The notes beneath the pieces were generated by a model. That model saw nothing but the letters and a program-made list of their open reading frames with translations, was not told the DNA's origin and searched no databases. A stretch of DNA of 64,000 bases from UBA5109 sp963975155 (lineage in GTDB: Bacteria > Pseudomonadota > Gammaproteobacteria > Pseudomonadales > Pseudohongiellaceae): the NCBI GenBank assembly GCA_963975155.1, contig CAXBFG010000010.1, positions 1-64,000 on the forward strand, in the 5' to 3' direction. Of this stretch, positions 34,041 through 44,118 are shown piece by piece (within the stretch, counting starts at the first letter, position 1; each line of letters starts with the position of its first letter). The position numbers and the translations under genes are program-made.

Positions 34041-34573
34041 AATTACAAGCCCAAAAAATTACTTCTAAAAAGGTGCAGCTCCTGAAGCTGCAGTCAAAAG
34101 GCTTCTCTTTGATAGAGGTGTTGATTTCGCTGAGTATTCTGGCTGCCGGTTTACTCGGCATGACAGCATTGCAGAATGAGGCCTTGCAGTTTAATCAGGC
34201 AGCCTTTACCGACTCTCAGGCGCAGTTTCTGATTAACGATATGGTGGAAAGAATTCGGGCAAACCGGGGCAACAATACCTATGCCATCGCTTTCAATGAA
34301 GTTGCCCCGGAAGCTTTTGTCGACTGTTCCAGTGTGACCTGTTCCAGTAATCAGATGGCGACCTGGGATATAGAACAATGGCGTGACCTGGTGGAATCCA
34401 CAGTGGCAGACGATGGGGTTTCCTATCTGCCTGGTGGAGAAAGTCAGATTTTATTTAATAGCCTCAATCAGACTTACATTATCTCAGTTCGCTATGACTG
34501 GAGTCAGTTGGGTGAGCCTGAATTAAATAACGATGGTAAGCGTACGATATCAGTTACCACGAGGATCCAATAA
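34031..34573 (+). CDS. pilV: Minor pilin PilV
   Basis: The 180-aa prepilin has the processing site KG-FSLIEVLISLSILAAGLLGM and then the PilV pattern ALQNEALQFNQAAFTDSQAQFLINDMVERIRANR. It carries a Cys pair (DCSSVTC). Its start overlaps the fimU stop and its stop TAA shares bases with the pilW ATG, which shows translational coupling. PilV joins the priming complex with PilW, PilX and PilY1. Confidence 0.92.
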   Translation: MSMKLQAQKITSKKVQLLKLQSKGFSLIEVLISLSILAAGLLGMTALQNEALQFNQAAFTDSQAQFLINDMVERIRANRGNNTYAIAFNEVAPEAFVDCSSVTCSSNQMATWDIEQWRDLVESTVADDGVSYLPGGESQILFNSLNQTYIISVRYDWSQLGEPELNNDGKRTISVTTRIQ

Positions 34574-35694
34574 TGCGTGGGCCTAAATCCTGGAGTTTTA
34601 CAAAATTAGTTGCCGGTTTCACCCTGCTGGAATTACTGATTGCCATGGCCATGGGTATAGTCGTGATGAGTGGCGTGGTATCGGTGCTGGTGGTCAGTAA
34701 GAGTAACTACGTCACTGAGCGAGAATTGGCCACCTTGCAGGAAAATGCACGATTTGCTTTGAAATTTCTGACCGAAGAGGTTCAGATGGCTGGTTTTAAC
34801 GGCTGTAATGATAATGCCCTGAATATAGCCAACAGCGTAAATTTCTCCTCTGCTGATGCCTGGTATTTGCAAGGTGTGGGTCTGCAGGGTTTTGAAGAAT
34901 TTACAGACGAAACCGGCAGATTAACCTTTCCGGATGATTTTGAAGATGCCGCTTCTTATTACAGTGATGCCATTGTAATCAGAAGAGGGGAGCAATCCGG
35001 ACTGAGAATTGCCCCCGGCCCCCCTTACCATAACCCCAATTCTGCCAATATTCCGCTTAACGGTGCCCATGATATTAAACCCGGGACTATCATGGTTATT
35101 TCTTCTGCCGATTGTCAGCAGACCGGCGTTTTTCAAATGAGTGGGCCGACCAATACTACTAATAATGCTACCAACATTGTTCATAACACCGGCAGGGGCT
35201 TAAACCCGGGTAATTGCACCAAGAATCTTGGCGGAAATTTTAACTGTGGTTCGGGCACTTCATCGGGTAGCACATATCCACCTGGTTCGTCCCTGATGCG
35301 CATGAGCAGCCAGGCTTTTTACATCGGAACCTCTGCGGTTGGCGATGGCATTCCTGCCTTATTCCGGATGATACTCAGTCTGGATGAAGCCAATGAAGCT
35401 GCCATAGTTAATTCAGAAGAACTGGTGCAGGGCGTTGAACTTATGCAGATCAGCTATGGGGTTGACCTGGTGGGTGATGATGGTTTGGCTGATCAGTATA
35501 TGGATGCCAGCAATGGCAGCATGGATTGGGATGCAGTCGTCAGTGTAAGAATAAATCTGCGTATGCGCTCTATTTATGGAGTATACAGCGACAATGTCGT
35601 CTATGGTGAATTTATGGGTATTGCCGACACTGATATTAGTGACCGATTTATGCGGCAGATCATAGGCACCACGATTCAATTGCGAAATCGTTAG
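34573..35694 (+). CDS. pilW: Minor pilin PilW
   Basis: At 373 aa this is the long minor pilin of the priming complex. The processing site is AG-FTLLELLIAMAMGIVVMSG, followed by the PilW pattern LATLQENARFALKFLTEEVQMAGFNGC. The C-terminal half contains the EELVQGVELMQISYGVD segment common to PilW. Length and order match PilW in Pseudomonas. Confidence 0.92.
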   Translation: MRGPKSWSFTKLVAGFTLLELLIAMAMGIVVMSGVVSVLVVSKSNYVTERELATLQENARFALKFLTEEVQMAGFNGCNDNALNIANSVNFSSADAWYLQGVGLQGFEEFTDETGRLTFPDDFEDAASYYSDAIVIRRGEQSGLRIAPGPPYHNPNSANIPLNGAHDIKPGTIMVISSADCQQTGVFQMSGPTNTTNNATNIVHNTGRGLNPGNCTKNLGGNFNCGSGTSSGSTYPPGSSLMRMSSQAFYIGTSAVGDGIPALFRMILSLDEANEAAIVNSEELVQGVELMQISYGVDLVGDDGLADQYMDASNGSMDWDAVVSVRINLRMRSIYGVYSDNVVYGEFMGIADTDISDRFMRQIIGTTIQLRNR

Positions 35695-35714
35695 ATCGTA
35701 ACAGAGACTGGCAA

Positions 35715-36296
35715 ATGAAAACTTTGATACAAATAAAGAAACAGCAGGGAGCCTTACTGGTTATCACCCTGATTATGCTGGTAATAATCAGCATGTTAGG
35801 CATGTCGACCATGGGTACAACCGGACTGGAAATGCAGATGTCCAATAACAGTCGTGATCAGCAGGCTTCATTTGAAGCAGCGGAATATACCTTGTCCTGG
35901 GTTGAAGACAGCATACAAACCAGCACGTTTTCCAATGCAAATCTGACTAACAGCAACTGCGGCAGTATCTGTTTTGATACAACCTGTTCAAATGGATATT
36001 GTTTTCGCGGAGATGATGCCGACTCCTGGAATCAATGTGAAATAGATGATTCCAATCCTGACCCTTATACAGAATCGGCCATCTGGTCGAATAGTGGTTT
36101 TCACCGGACTCTGGCAATACCCAATACCAGTATAACTGCGAAGTACATCATAGAATTTCGATGCTATACCGCTCTTGATCCAACCCTTCAAATGGATGTG
36201 ACCAACTTCACACGGGTTTATAGGATTAGCGCCTATACTGTCGGGGAAGGTGGCAGAGCGCGCAGCATGCTGCGTTCGACCATGAAAGAACTATAA
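35715..36296 (+). CDS. pilX: Minor pilin-like PilX
   Basis: The 193-aa product starts MKTLIQIKKQQG-ALLVITLIMLVIISMLGMS, so the prepilin site has Ala after Gly and lacks the usual Glu5, as in PilX proteins. The stretch EMQMSNNSRDQQASFEAAEYTL is the PilX N-terminal domain. It lies between pilW and pilY1 as expected and probably caps the assembling tip complex. Confidence 0.9.
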   Translation: MKTLIQIKKQQGALLVITLIMLVIISMLGMSTMGTTGLEMQMSNNSRDQQASFEAAEYTLSWVEDSIQTSTFSNANLTNSNCGSICFDTTCSNGYCFRGDDADSWNQCEIDDSNPDPYTESAIWSNSGFHRTLAIPNTSITAKYIIEFRCYTALDPTLQMDVTNFTRVYRISAYTVGEGGRARSMLRSTMKEL

Positions 36297-36380
36297 GTTT
36301 GAAACGAGCTGTACAGGAAAGCTTTACGGCAATTCAGGAAGTTAATTACTACCGTGAGTCCCGAAATGAGGCTTGAAGTT

Positions 36381-39300
36381 ATGTTAGAGAAAACAATGAA
36401 CAGGACTTTTGCTTTAATTCTGCTGAGTTTGGGCTCAGGGCTTGTCCATGCTCAGACTTCTACGGACTTTGCAGCCCTGCCTCCCTTGCTTTCCGAGAGC
36501 GCCACGCCCAATGTCATGCTGGTCATGTCCAAAGATCATGAGATCAGCAAAAAGGCCTATACCGATTACACAGACCTTGATGGTGACGGCACTATCGATC
36601 AAACCTATAACGATAGTTTTGCCTATACCGGTTATTTCGATGCAAATTTCTGCTACAGCTATAACAGTAGCTCTAACCGCTATGAACCTGAAACCGATAT
36701 CAGCAGCAGCATTGGCGCCAATGGCCATGATTGCAGTGCTGTCAGCGGAGATTGGAGCGGTAATTTCATGAACTGGGCGACCATGACCCGGCTGGATATT
36801 GTTCGGACTGTATTATTTGGTGGCTATCGTGATGTTGATACGGCTACCAGTGGTGGCACAGCCGGGGTGACTGTACTTGAACGCAGCTTTGTTCCTGAAG
36901 ATGCGCATGCCTTCGTAAAGGTATTCAACGGTGATGTAGAAAAATACACGCCTTATAACAGCAGTATTGATGCAATCAGTCTTTGTAACCTAACCTGGGG
37001 AAGTTATGGCACTGATCCCCTGATCAGGGTGGCCTATGGTGAGTGGCCAATCTGGTCATCCTCAGAACGGGTGCAATGCCATTACACAACTGAACGCGAT
37101 AGCGGCCTCGGTAATCAGCCGGATAACAGTTCTGGTCAGCGTCCCGGTACCTTCGAATACAGCATCAGGGTCCAGGTCTGTGAAGCCGGGGTTGATAGCA
37201 GCAGTTCGCGTTGCAAAGCCTATACCGATAGTTCAACAGGTGATGTTACATACAAACCGGTAGGGCTGTTACAGGAATATGGTGATACGGGCAAAATGAA
37301 TTTTGGGCTGATGACAGGCTCCTATGATGAAAAAATTTCCGGAGGAGTGTTGCGTAAGGACATCCTTCCCCTGACCGGTAATACATCTTCCAGTGATGAT
37401 GAAATCGACCTGGATAATGGACTTTTTATTAATCAGGGCGCTACAGCCGGCGGAATTATCAACACTTTAAATCGAATTGCGCTGATTGAATGGAACTACA
37501 GTTCAGAAACCTATGACGACTGCAGTACCTGGGGTATAACTAAAAGCACCTTCACAACTTCTACAGCCAGCAACCGACAATGTACTAACTGGGGTAATCC
37601 TCTTTCGGAAATATACCTGGAAGCCTTGCGGTATTTTACCGGTGATGAAATCAGTGGAGGCTCTGCTGCTCCCACTCCTGCCTTTAATGGCAATGATTCA
37701 TCTTATGTTCCTTCCTTACAGCAATTGGGCTGGAATGATCCGCTAAATAATACCAATGCCTGCGCTACCTGCTCAATTATCGTATTGTCTACAGGCTTGA
37801 ATTCTTTCGATACGGATGAACTCGGGACTATATCTGATTTGTGGGAAGTTTCTGGCAGCAGTCGCTTGTCCGCGTCTGACCTGGATCAGTTGGTTGATGA
37901 TGTAGGAGACCTTGAAGGTATTAGTTCAGGCAGTTATCTGGTCGGCAATAATGGCACCGACACAGATGAAAAATGTACCGCAAAAACAATCACGGATTTG
38001 TCAGACGTTGAAGGCATTTGCCCTGAAATTCCATCTCTGGAAGGAGGTTTTGATATTGCAGGCCTTGCTTACCACGCTCATATAAATGATCTGCGCAATG
38101 ATTTTGAAGGTGTACAGAGTGTCAATACTTTTTCTGTGGCCCTGGCTGAAAACCTGCCCAGCTTTGTGCTTGATGTTAACGGCAAGACTGTACGTTTCGT
38201 TCCGACCTGTGAATCAAATACAGATGGTGGACAGAAACTCGATGAAGGTGGCTGGAATAATTGCAGTTTCCTTGATGTGAAAATTGAATACCAGAATGCC
38301 TATGGTGGTAGTGCCTATATTTCCTGGGAAGATTCCATGTGGGGTTCTGACTTTGATATGGACGGTATTTCACGAATCGAATGGTGTATAGGTAATGACA
38401 CGAGTCTTTGTCCAGCTGAAGTTGCTAACCCTTCCTACGGTTCAGGCTACTCCTACTCAGATTTCAACTGGAAAAGCAGTGGCATTACTGCGGATACCCT
38501 GCAGGTTCGTACTTCCGGGGTCTTAACAGCAGCCGGATATGCGCTGCGTTTTGGTTATACCATCAGTGGTGTTCAGGATGGCAGCAACGTCAGCCTGATC
38601 ACAAATACACCTAGCAGCGCAATGAATTCCAATCCAACAACCAGTGGTGGGAAAAATATTGCCAGGGGAACTCTGGGAAATGGAGCCCAGACCTTCCTGT
38701 TGGTTCAAGGAGGCTATCAGATCAGACGCCTGGTCAGCAATTCCGGTAATCGCATTATCTATCATGCGCCCGCAGTCTATACAGCAACGGATACGGTGAC
38801 CACAGGTGATCTGCTGGAAAACCCGCTTTGGTATACGGCCAAATACGGCAGCTTTAATGATATCGACGGTGACGGTACACCTAAATATAACAATGATCCC
38901 ACTGATACCCGTGAATGGGATAATCGCGACACATTAGGCAATCAGGGTGCCGATGGCATACCAGACAGCTTCTATCCGGTAAGGGATCCGAGTGAACTGA
39001 TAACCAATCTTGGAAGAATCTTCGAAGATTTGGCGGAGCGCATTTCTTCCGGTACGGCGGCTGCTGTAGTAACCAATAGTAGTTCAGGTCTGGGTGCGGT
39101 TTATCAGGCCTACTATCATCCGCAATATTCCGACGATGATGACAATATCATTACCTGGGGCGGAGTACTGCATTCCATCTTTATCGATGAATCGGGACGT
39201 TTTCGTGAAGATAATGGCACCAAAGGCATGCTGGAAAGCGTGAGTACCGATTACGTTGTCGATATTTTCTTTGATCAGACGGTGACACCTAATCGCACCC

Positions 39301-41525
39301 GTTTCCAGCGTTATACTCAGGAAACCGATATGGATACCGGTGAGCAATTCCTGCAGGAATTTGGTAATGCAGCTGACCTTGAAGAATTTGGTTCGATCTG
39401 GAATGCACGTAATGAACTGGCCGATATCAGTCAGGTAAACCTTGCGATCCAACGAAATATATCAGGTGGTACTTTTACCGAGGACGCCGGGTCGAAACGT
39501 TATATTTTCACCTGGCTAGATTCAATCAGTTCAGGAACAACAGGTGTTGTAGACAGTGCTGAACTCGTTGATTTTACAGCGGCAAGTTTTAATCCGGGTG
39601 CTAACGACAACTACCGCTATCTGGGTATCAGTGATTCCTCGATAGCCACTGATCTGGTGGATTATGTTCGCGGGGTAGACAAGCCCGCCCGCAACTGGCG
39701 TTCACGGCAGACTGATCTTCCTGGTGATGGCAATAACAGTTTAGAGTACTGGATACTGGGTGACATTGTTAATTCATCTCCAATCGTGGTTAATCCTCCA
39801 GGCAGCCGTTTCAATATCCAGTTTGGCGATGATACCTACGATGTATTTCAGCAACAGTATGATCGTCGCCGACAAATGATTTATGTGGGTGGCAATGATG
39901 GCATGCTGCATGCTTTTAATGGAGGTATCTGGGATTCAGCAGTTAAAGCTTTTTACACACAGCAATACGATCCTGATGCAGGTACCTATACTGTAGGACA
40001 AAGCCATCAGCTCGGCTCGGAAATGTGGGCCTATGTGCCGAAGAATTTATTACCACATCTGCAATGGTTAAGAGAAACAGACTACCCCCATGTTTTCTTT
40101 GTAGATGGCTCTATTCAGTCTTTTGATGTCAATATATTTACTCCCGATGCCGTACACCCAGGTGGGTGGGGAACTATATTGGTTGCGACCATGCGTCTGG
40201 GTGGCGGTGATTTCAGTGTTGATCTGGATGGTGATGCCAGTAACGACATGACCATGAGTTCTGCGATAGTGATCCTGGATGTTACTGACCCCGAAGGGCC
40301 GCCTGATCTCATAGCTGAAATTACCAACTCTGATTTAGCCTACACAACTGGTGCCCCTGCACTGGTAAAGGCCAGGGCGCCCGATACGAGTGGTAGTTTT
40401 TCAGCACCCTCGATTAATGAATGGATCCTGGTTTATGGCTCTGGGCCAACAGATCTGGATACAGCCACCAGCACTCAGGACCCAAAAATATTTGCGTATG
40501 ATCTGGTAGCCAGATCTGCGATTTCAATTGCCAGTACAGCCCAGGTCCCAGGCAGTGATCCAAATGGTTTCTTCGGAGACTTCCTGGTTGTAGATGTCGA
40601 TGAGGACTTTATCGATGATTATATTTATGTGGGCACAGTAGAAGGTACGGAAGCAGCACCGCAGGGCAGGGTTAAGCGTATTGTCCTGGATCCGACAACT
40701 GCAAGCATGGGGCTGTCCAGCAGTGGCGGCATGGCAGTCATGTCTGATTTAATTGATATTAATAAGCCGGTTACCGGCAGGGCTAATATTCGCCGCGATA
40801 TACAGAAAGGCGAGCAGTGGGTCATGTTTGGTACGGGTCGCCTGTTTACTTCAGCGGACAACAGATCAACGGCGCAACAATATTTCGTTGGTGTAAAAGA
40901 AACGGGGAGTGGCACCAGTGTTGCATTTAATGATCTTATTGATACCACGGATATAATAGTTAAAACCGATGGTGCGGTGTATGACTCTGATACCGGAGAA
41001 GGAAATCCGGCTGAATTGTTCTATACAAATGGCACAACTACAGGCATTGAGGTGGAAACTTTTGGAGCTTTATATTCGTCCATGGACACAGAAGCAGGCT
41101 GGCTGCATGAATTGTCGTCGGGTGGGGGTGATCCGGCTGAGAGGGTTTTTAATACCTCGTTGGTGCTTGGTAGCAGTATTATTTTCACTTCTTATAAGCC
41201 ATCCTACGATTTGTGTACGATAGAAGGGGATGGTTTTTTGTATGCCTATAATTTCAGAACGGGAACTGCACAATATTTTGGACCCTTTGGCGAAAGCGAA
41301 GACGAAGTAGCATATGCCGGCGTTGATCTCGGGCAGGGTGCCCCTTCCGCACCTACCGCTATTGTAAGAACAGGTAATGAAGTGACGATAGATGGCACCA
41401 CGAATACAGCCGATCTTTCGGTCGTAACGGGTTCCACAACGGGTGTGACCACCAGTACCGGATTTTCATCTGCTCCGGGCGGTGGAGGCAGGATGTCATG
41501 GGAGATTCTTGATATCCCGTTTTAG
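36381..41525 (+). CDS. pilY1: PilY1-type tip adhesin / pilus biogenesis factor
   Basis: This very large secreted protein (about 1714 aa from the ATG at 36381; ATG 36396 is an equally good start, GTG 36354 is longer) has a signal peptide MNRTFALILLSLGSGLVHA. Near residue 63 is TDLDGDGTID, a repeated feature of PilY1-like proteins, and near 826 IDGDGTPKYNND. The C-terminal seven-bladed propeller runs from about 1120 (QMIYVGGNDGMLHAFNGG) to about 1690. The calcium loop DVDEDFIDD is at about residue 1405; in Pseudomonas this loop controls pilus extension. It is longer than PilY1 of P. aeruginosa (about 1160 aa), mainly in the N-terminal region. Confidence 0.93.
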   Translation: MLEKTMNRTFALILLSLGSGLVHAQTSTDFAALPPLLSESATPNVMLVMSKDHEISKKAYTDYTDLDGDGTIDQTYNDSFAYTGYFDANFCYSYNSSSNRYEPETDISSSIGANGHDCSAVSGDWSGNFMNWATMTRLDIVRTVLFGGYRDVDTATSGGTAGVTVLERSFVPEDAHAFVKVFNGDVEKYTPYNSSIDAISLCNLTWGSYGTDPLIRVAYGEWPIWSSSERVQCHYTTERDSGLGNQPDNSSGQRPGTFEYSIRVQVCEAGVDSSSSRCKAYTDSSTGDVTYKPVGLLQEYGDTGKMNFGLMTGSYDEKISGGVLRKDILPLTGNTSSSDDEIDLDNGLFINQGATAGGIINTLNRIALIEWNYSSETYDDCSTWGITKSTFTTSTASNRQCTNWGNPLSEIYLEALRYFTGDEISGGSAAPTPAFNGNDSSYVPSLQQLGWNDPLNNTNACATCSIIVLSTGLNSFDTDELGTISDLWEVSGSSRLSASDLDQLVDDVGDLEGISSGSYLVGNNGTDTDEKCTAKTITDLSDVEGICPEIPSLEGGFDIAGLAYHAHINDLRNDFEGVQSVNTFSVALAENLPSFVLDVNGKTVRFVPTCESNTDGGQKLDEGGWNNCSFLDVKIEYQNAYGGSAYISWEDSMWGSDFDMDGISRIEWCIGNDTSLCPAEVANPSYGSGYSYSDFNWKSSGITADTLQVRTSGVLTAAGYALRFGYTISGVQDGSNVSLITNTPSSAMNSNPTTSGGKNIARGTLGNGAQTFLLVQGGYQIRRLVSNSGNRIIYHAPAVYTATDTVTTGDLLENPLWYTAKYGSFNDIDGDGTPKYNNDPTDTREWDNRDTLGNQGADGIPDSFYPVRDPSELITNLGRIFEDLAERISSGTAAAVVTNSSSGLGAVYQAYYHPQYSDDDDNIITWGGVLHSIFIDESGRFREDNGTKGMLESVSTDYVVDIFFDQTVTPNRTRFQRYTQETDMDTGEQFLQEFGNAADLEEFGSIWNARNELADISQVNLAIQRNISGGTFTEDAGSKRYIFTWLDSISSGTTGVVDSAELVDFTAASFNPGANDNYRYLGISDSSIATDLVDYVRGVDKPARNWRSRQTDLPGDGNNSLEYWILGDIVNSSPIVVNPPGSRFNIQFGDDTYDVFQQQYDRRRQMIYVGGNDGMLHAFNGGIWDSAVKAFYTQQYDPDAGTYTVGQSHQLGSEMWAYVPKNLLPHLQWLRETDYPHVFFVDGSIQSFDVNIFTPDAVHPGGWGTILVATMRLGGGDFSVDLDGDASNDMTMSSAIVILDVTDPEGPPDLIAEITNSDLAYTTGAPALVKARAPDTSGSFSAPSINEWILVYGSGPTDLDTATSTQDPKIFAYDLVARSAISIASTAQVPGSDPNGFFGDFLVVDVDEDFIDDYIYVGTVEGTEAAPQGRVKRIVLDPTTASMGLSSSGGMAVMSDLIDINKPVTGRANIRRDIQKGEQWVMFGTGRLFTSADNRSTAQQYFVGVKETGSGTSVAFNDLIDTTDIIVKTDGAVYDSDTGEGNPAELFYTNGTTTGIEVETFGALYSSMDTEAGWLHELSSGGGDPAERVFNTSLVLGSSIIFTSYKPSYDLCTIEGDGFLYAYNFRTGTAQYFGPFGESEDEVAYAGVDLGQGAPSAPTAIVRTGNEVTIDGTTNTADLSVVTGSTTGVTTSTGFSSAPGGGGRMSWEILDIPF

Positions 41526-41629
41526 TGTATAGTCTGGCTGAGATTGAATGCCATAATGAGCGTGACGGCTAACATAACAAATGTTTAAAATGCCCGCTCC
41601 AGAGAAGAGAGCTAAATAAGATTACTAAA

Positions 41630-42064
41630 ATGTCAAAAATAAATAAAAAGCCAAATGGATTTACATTGATAGAGCTGTTGGTGGTAATTGCTATTATTGG
41701 AGTACTTGCCGCAATTGCCATTCCTTCTTATCAGAACTCAACACGAAAAGCCAACAGATCTGATGCCCAGATTACACTGAGCCGATTATCTTCCTTGCAG
41801 GAGCGATATTATTTTCGAACCAATCAGTACACCGGTGATTTCAATGATTTGATTAGCGGTGTTGCAAATAACACGACATCCATCACCAGTGATGAGGGTT
41901 ACTATACGATAGCGCTGACAGCAACGGCTTCTTCATGGAGCATGACTGCAACGGCCACCGGCACACAGGTTTCAGATACAGAATGCACCACCCTGACACT
42001 TACAAATCTTGGCAGTAAAACATCTGCGGATGATAGTGCTGCGGCGACCACAGACTGCTGGTAA
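41630..42064 (+). CDS. pilE: Type IV pilin PilE-like minor pilin
   Basis: The 144-aa prepilin has the canonical site KPNG-FTLIELLVVIAIIGVLAAIAIP with Glu5. The body follows the PilE pattern SDAQITLSRLSSLQERYYFRTNQYTGDF and ends with a disulfide pair (Cys near 128 and the penultimate Cys). It is last in the cluster, as pilE is in Pseudomonas; the small pilY2 gene that precedes it there is absent. Confidence 0.92.
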   Translation: MSKINKKPNGFTLIELLVVIAIIGVLAAIAIPSYQNSTRKANRSDAQITLSRLSSLQERYYFRTNQYTGDFNDLISGVANNTTSITSDEGYYTIALTATASSWSMTATATGTQVSDTECTTLTLTNLGSKTSADDSAAATTDCW

Positions 42065-42101
42065 CTCAGACCACATAGTGAATTTTGCTTTACCAGCCTT
42101 T

Positions 42102-42689
42102 CTACTTTAGTTTTGCTGATTTTGAAACTTCGCAACTAATGGATTTACCATTAGCTCCTTCCTTGAATCCATCTCCATCACTATCTCTGGCAAAATAGGT
42201 TCTGCCAGAGCGATTAATAATGACTTGTTGAGCCAGCCTGGCATTATTGCTTTGAGGACAAAAAGTGAAATTGCCATTTTGATAATTGGTAAAGCCCTGA
42301 GGAGTCATTTGCAGATATTGCTTATTCTGAAATGCCCGAAAAAGCAAAGTGCCGGATTCTGAAGGAGCAGGAAAAACCTGAATCAGGCGGTCGTCATCAT
42401 TTATAAGCCGATCAGCATTCCTGTCGGTGAAAACGATAAAGCCCTGCTGCCATTTACCACCGCAGCTTTGACTATCTGCGCTTCTGCACAAGGTAGTCAT
42501 TACCCCGTTATTGATTGCCGTATGCCGCGTTAAGTTTATAGCGCGATAAATTGTATTAATGGCTACACGAGCCTGATTACGCTCAACTGAATGGAACAAT
42601 GCAGGCATGCCGAGATTGATCAGGATGGTGAGTAAAGCCATCACCACAATAAGCTCAATCAGGCTAAAGCCCTCAGCAGCTGTCGACAT
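42102..42689 (-). CDS. fimT: GspH/FimT-family prepilin (second copy, opposite strand)
   Basis: This 195-aa protein has the prepilin site AEG-FSLIELIVVMALLTILINLGMP and a GspH/FimT body with TLCRSADSQSCGGKWQQGFIVFTDRNADRLIND. It is convergent with pilE and lies 3' to pilR on the same strand. Compared with the fimU-like gene at 33.4 kb it has the standard Phe+1. It is probably a further minor pilin; assignment as FimT rests on family and location between pilE and pilR. Confidence 0.87.
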   Translation of the reverse strand: MSTAAEGFSLIELIVVMALLTILINLGMPALFHSVERNQARVAINTIYRAINLTRHTAINNGVMTTLCRSADSQSCGGKWQQGFIVFTDRNADRLINDDDRLIQVFPAPSESGTLLFRAFQNKQYLQMTPQGFTNYQNGNFTFCPQSNNARLAQQVIINRSGRTYFARDSDGDGFKEGANGKSISCEVSKSAKLK

Positions 42690-42759
42690 AACACCTCCTT
42701 GTGTCTGTCGTTAAAATTCCTACTTTCAGTTAAGTAGAGAAAAGTCTTCTTGTCAAAGA

Positions 42760-44097
42760 CTACTGAGGGTCATCTTCGAGGCCGAGCTTTTTGATACGAT
42801 AGCGAAAGGAGCGAAAAGACATGCCGAGTTTTTTTGCTGCCGCAGTTTTATTCCAACGAGCTTGCTGCAAGGCATTCCTGATAGCGTTTCGTTCGATATC
42901 TTCCAGATGTTGTTCCAATGAAAAATCGCCGCGGGGTAATTCTGTTAAGCCCTGGTTTAATGGTAAATCTATATCATCAATATCATTGGCTTCAGCCAGG
43001 GCAAAGGCTCTCTGCAAAAGATTTTCAAGTTCACGAATATTGCCGGGGAAATCATATTTTTCCAGTTTTGCAAGCGCATTGACAGAGATAGTCACCCGGC
43101 TCTGTCTGTTGTCAGCAGCTAGTCTGTCCAGAATATGCTGAGCCAAAACAGGGATGTCATTTTTCCGCTCGCGCAGACTGGGTACGTTTAATTCGATGAC
43201 ATTGATGCGATAAAAAAGATCTTGTCGCATACGACCTGCTTCTACTGCTTCGCTCAGGCTTTTATGGGTCGCACTGATGATTCTGACATCAACTGGTATT
43301 TCCGTTTGTGCACCTACCGGGCGAATGGTCTTTTCCTGGATTGCCCTTAGTAATTTAACCTGCATATGTAAGGGCAGGTCGGCAATTTCATCAAGAAAAA
43401 GACTGCCTCCATCGGCGGCTTTAAAAAGCCCCACTTTATCTTTATCGGCACCCGTAAAACTGCCTTTCAAATGACCAAAAAATTCACTCTCCATCAGCTC
43501 AGAGGGTATGGCCCCACAGTTAATGGCGACAAAGGCTTTATCTTTGCGAGGACCAAGTGCATGAATAGCCCTTGCTGCCAGCTCCTTGCCGCTTCCGGAC
43601 TCTCCGCTTATGAAGACGGGGGCCTGAGAGCGTGCCAGTTTGCTGATTTGTGTTTTCAGGGCTTTAATTTGCTTTGAATCGCCGACTATATGCATAGGCT
43701 GGTGTTCATCAGAGGTGGTTTCTTTGCTGGGTTCATGATTGAGCTTTAAGGCCGTATTTACCAGACTGCGAAGCTTCATCAAATCTACAGGTTTGGAAAC
43801 AAAATCAAAGGCACCGGATTTAAGAGCAATGATGGCGGTTTCTGTACTGCCATGTGCAGTAATGACAGCGACTGGGATATGCGGGTATTTTGCCTGTATT
43901 TCCTTGACCAGTTCCAGACCATCACCATCAGGCAATCGCATATCTGTAAGGCAAAGATAGAAGTCATCTTGACGCAGCAAGCGGCGGGCTGACTCCAGAT
44001 CTGCGGCACTCTGAGTTTGCAAATTCATACGACCCAGGGTGATCTCAAGGAGTTCACGAATATCGGGCTCATCATCTACGATTAAAACTTTCTGCAC
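42760..44097 (-). CDS. pilR: Sigma-54-dependent response regulator PilR
   Basis: The 445-aa NtrC-type regulator has a receiver domain with phospho-acceptor Asp52 (CLTDMRLPDGDG), an AAA+ domain with Walker A GESGSGKELAA, the sigma-54 contact loop GSFTGA, and Walker B LFLDEIADL, then a Fis-type helix-turn-helix at the C-terminus (WNKTAAAKKLGMSFRSFRYR). It lies 21 bp after pilS. In Pseudomonas PilSR controls pilA transcription according to pilin level; pilA is not in this window. Confidence 0.94.
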   Translation of the reverse strand: MQKVLIVDDEPDIRELLEITLGRMNLQTQSAADLESARRLLRQDDFYLCLTDMRLPDGDGLELVKEIQAKYPHIPVAVITAHGSTETAIIALKSGAFDFVSKPVDLMKLRSLVNTALKLNHEPSKETTSDEHQPMHIVGDSKQIKALKTQISKLARSQAPVFISGESGSGKELAARAIHALGPRKDKAFVAINCGAIPSELMESEFFGHLKGSFTGADKDKVGLFKAADGGSLFLDEIADLPLHMQVKLLRAIQEKTIRPVGAQTEIPVDVRIISATHKSLSEAVEAGRMRQDLFYRINVIELNVPSLRERKNDIPVLAQHILDRLAADNRQSRVTISVNALAKLEKYDFPGNIRELENLLQRAFALAEANDIDDIDLPLNQGLTELPRGDFSLEQHLEDIERNAIRNALQQARWNKTAAAKKLGMSFRSFRYRIKKLGLEDDPQ

Positions 44098-44118
44098 AAC
44101 AAGGCTTTCCGATTTTAC

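Noticed and set aside
41526..41629. Possible pilY2 gene between pilY1 and pilE
   Set aside because: The gap is only 104 bp and has no open frame of the needed length.
42760..44097. GSFTGA instead of GAFTGA in PilR as a possible loss of sigma-54 contact
   Set aside because: As far as I recall, PilR of Pseudomonas also has GSFTGA, and the Thr-Gly-Ala core is intact, so this is normal for the family.
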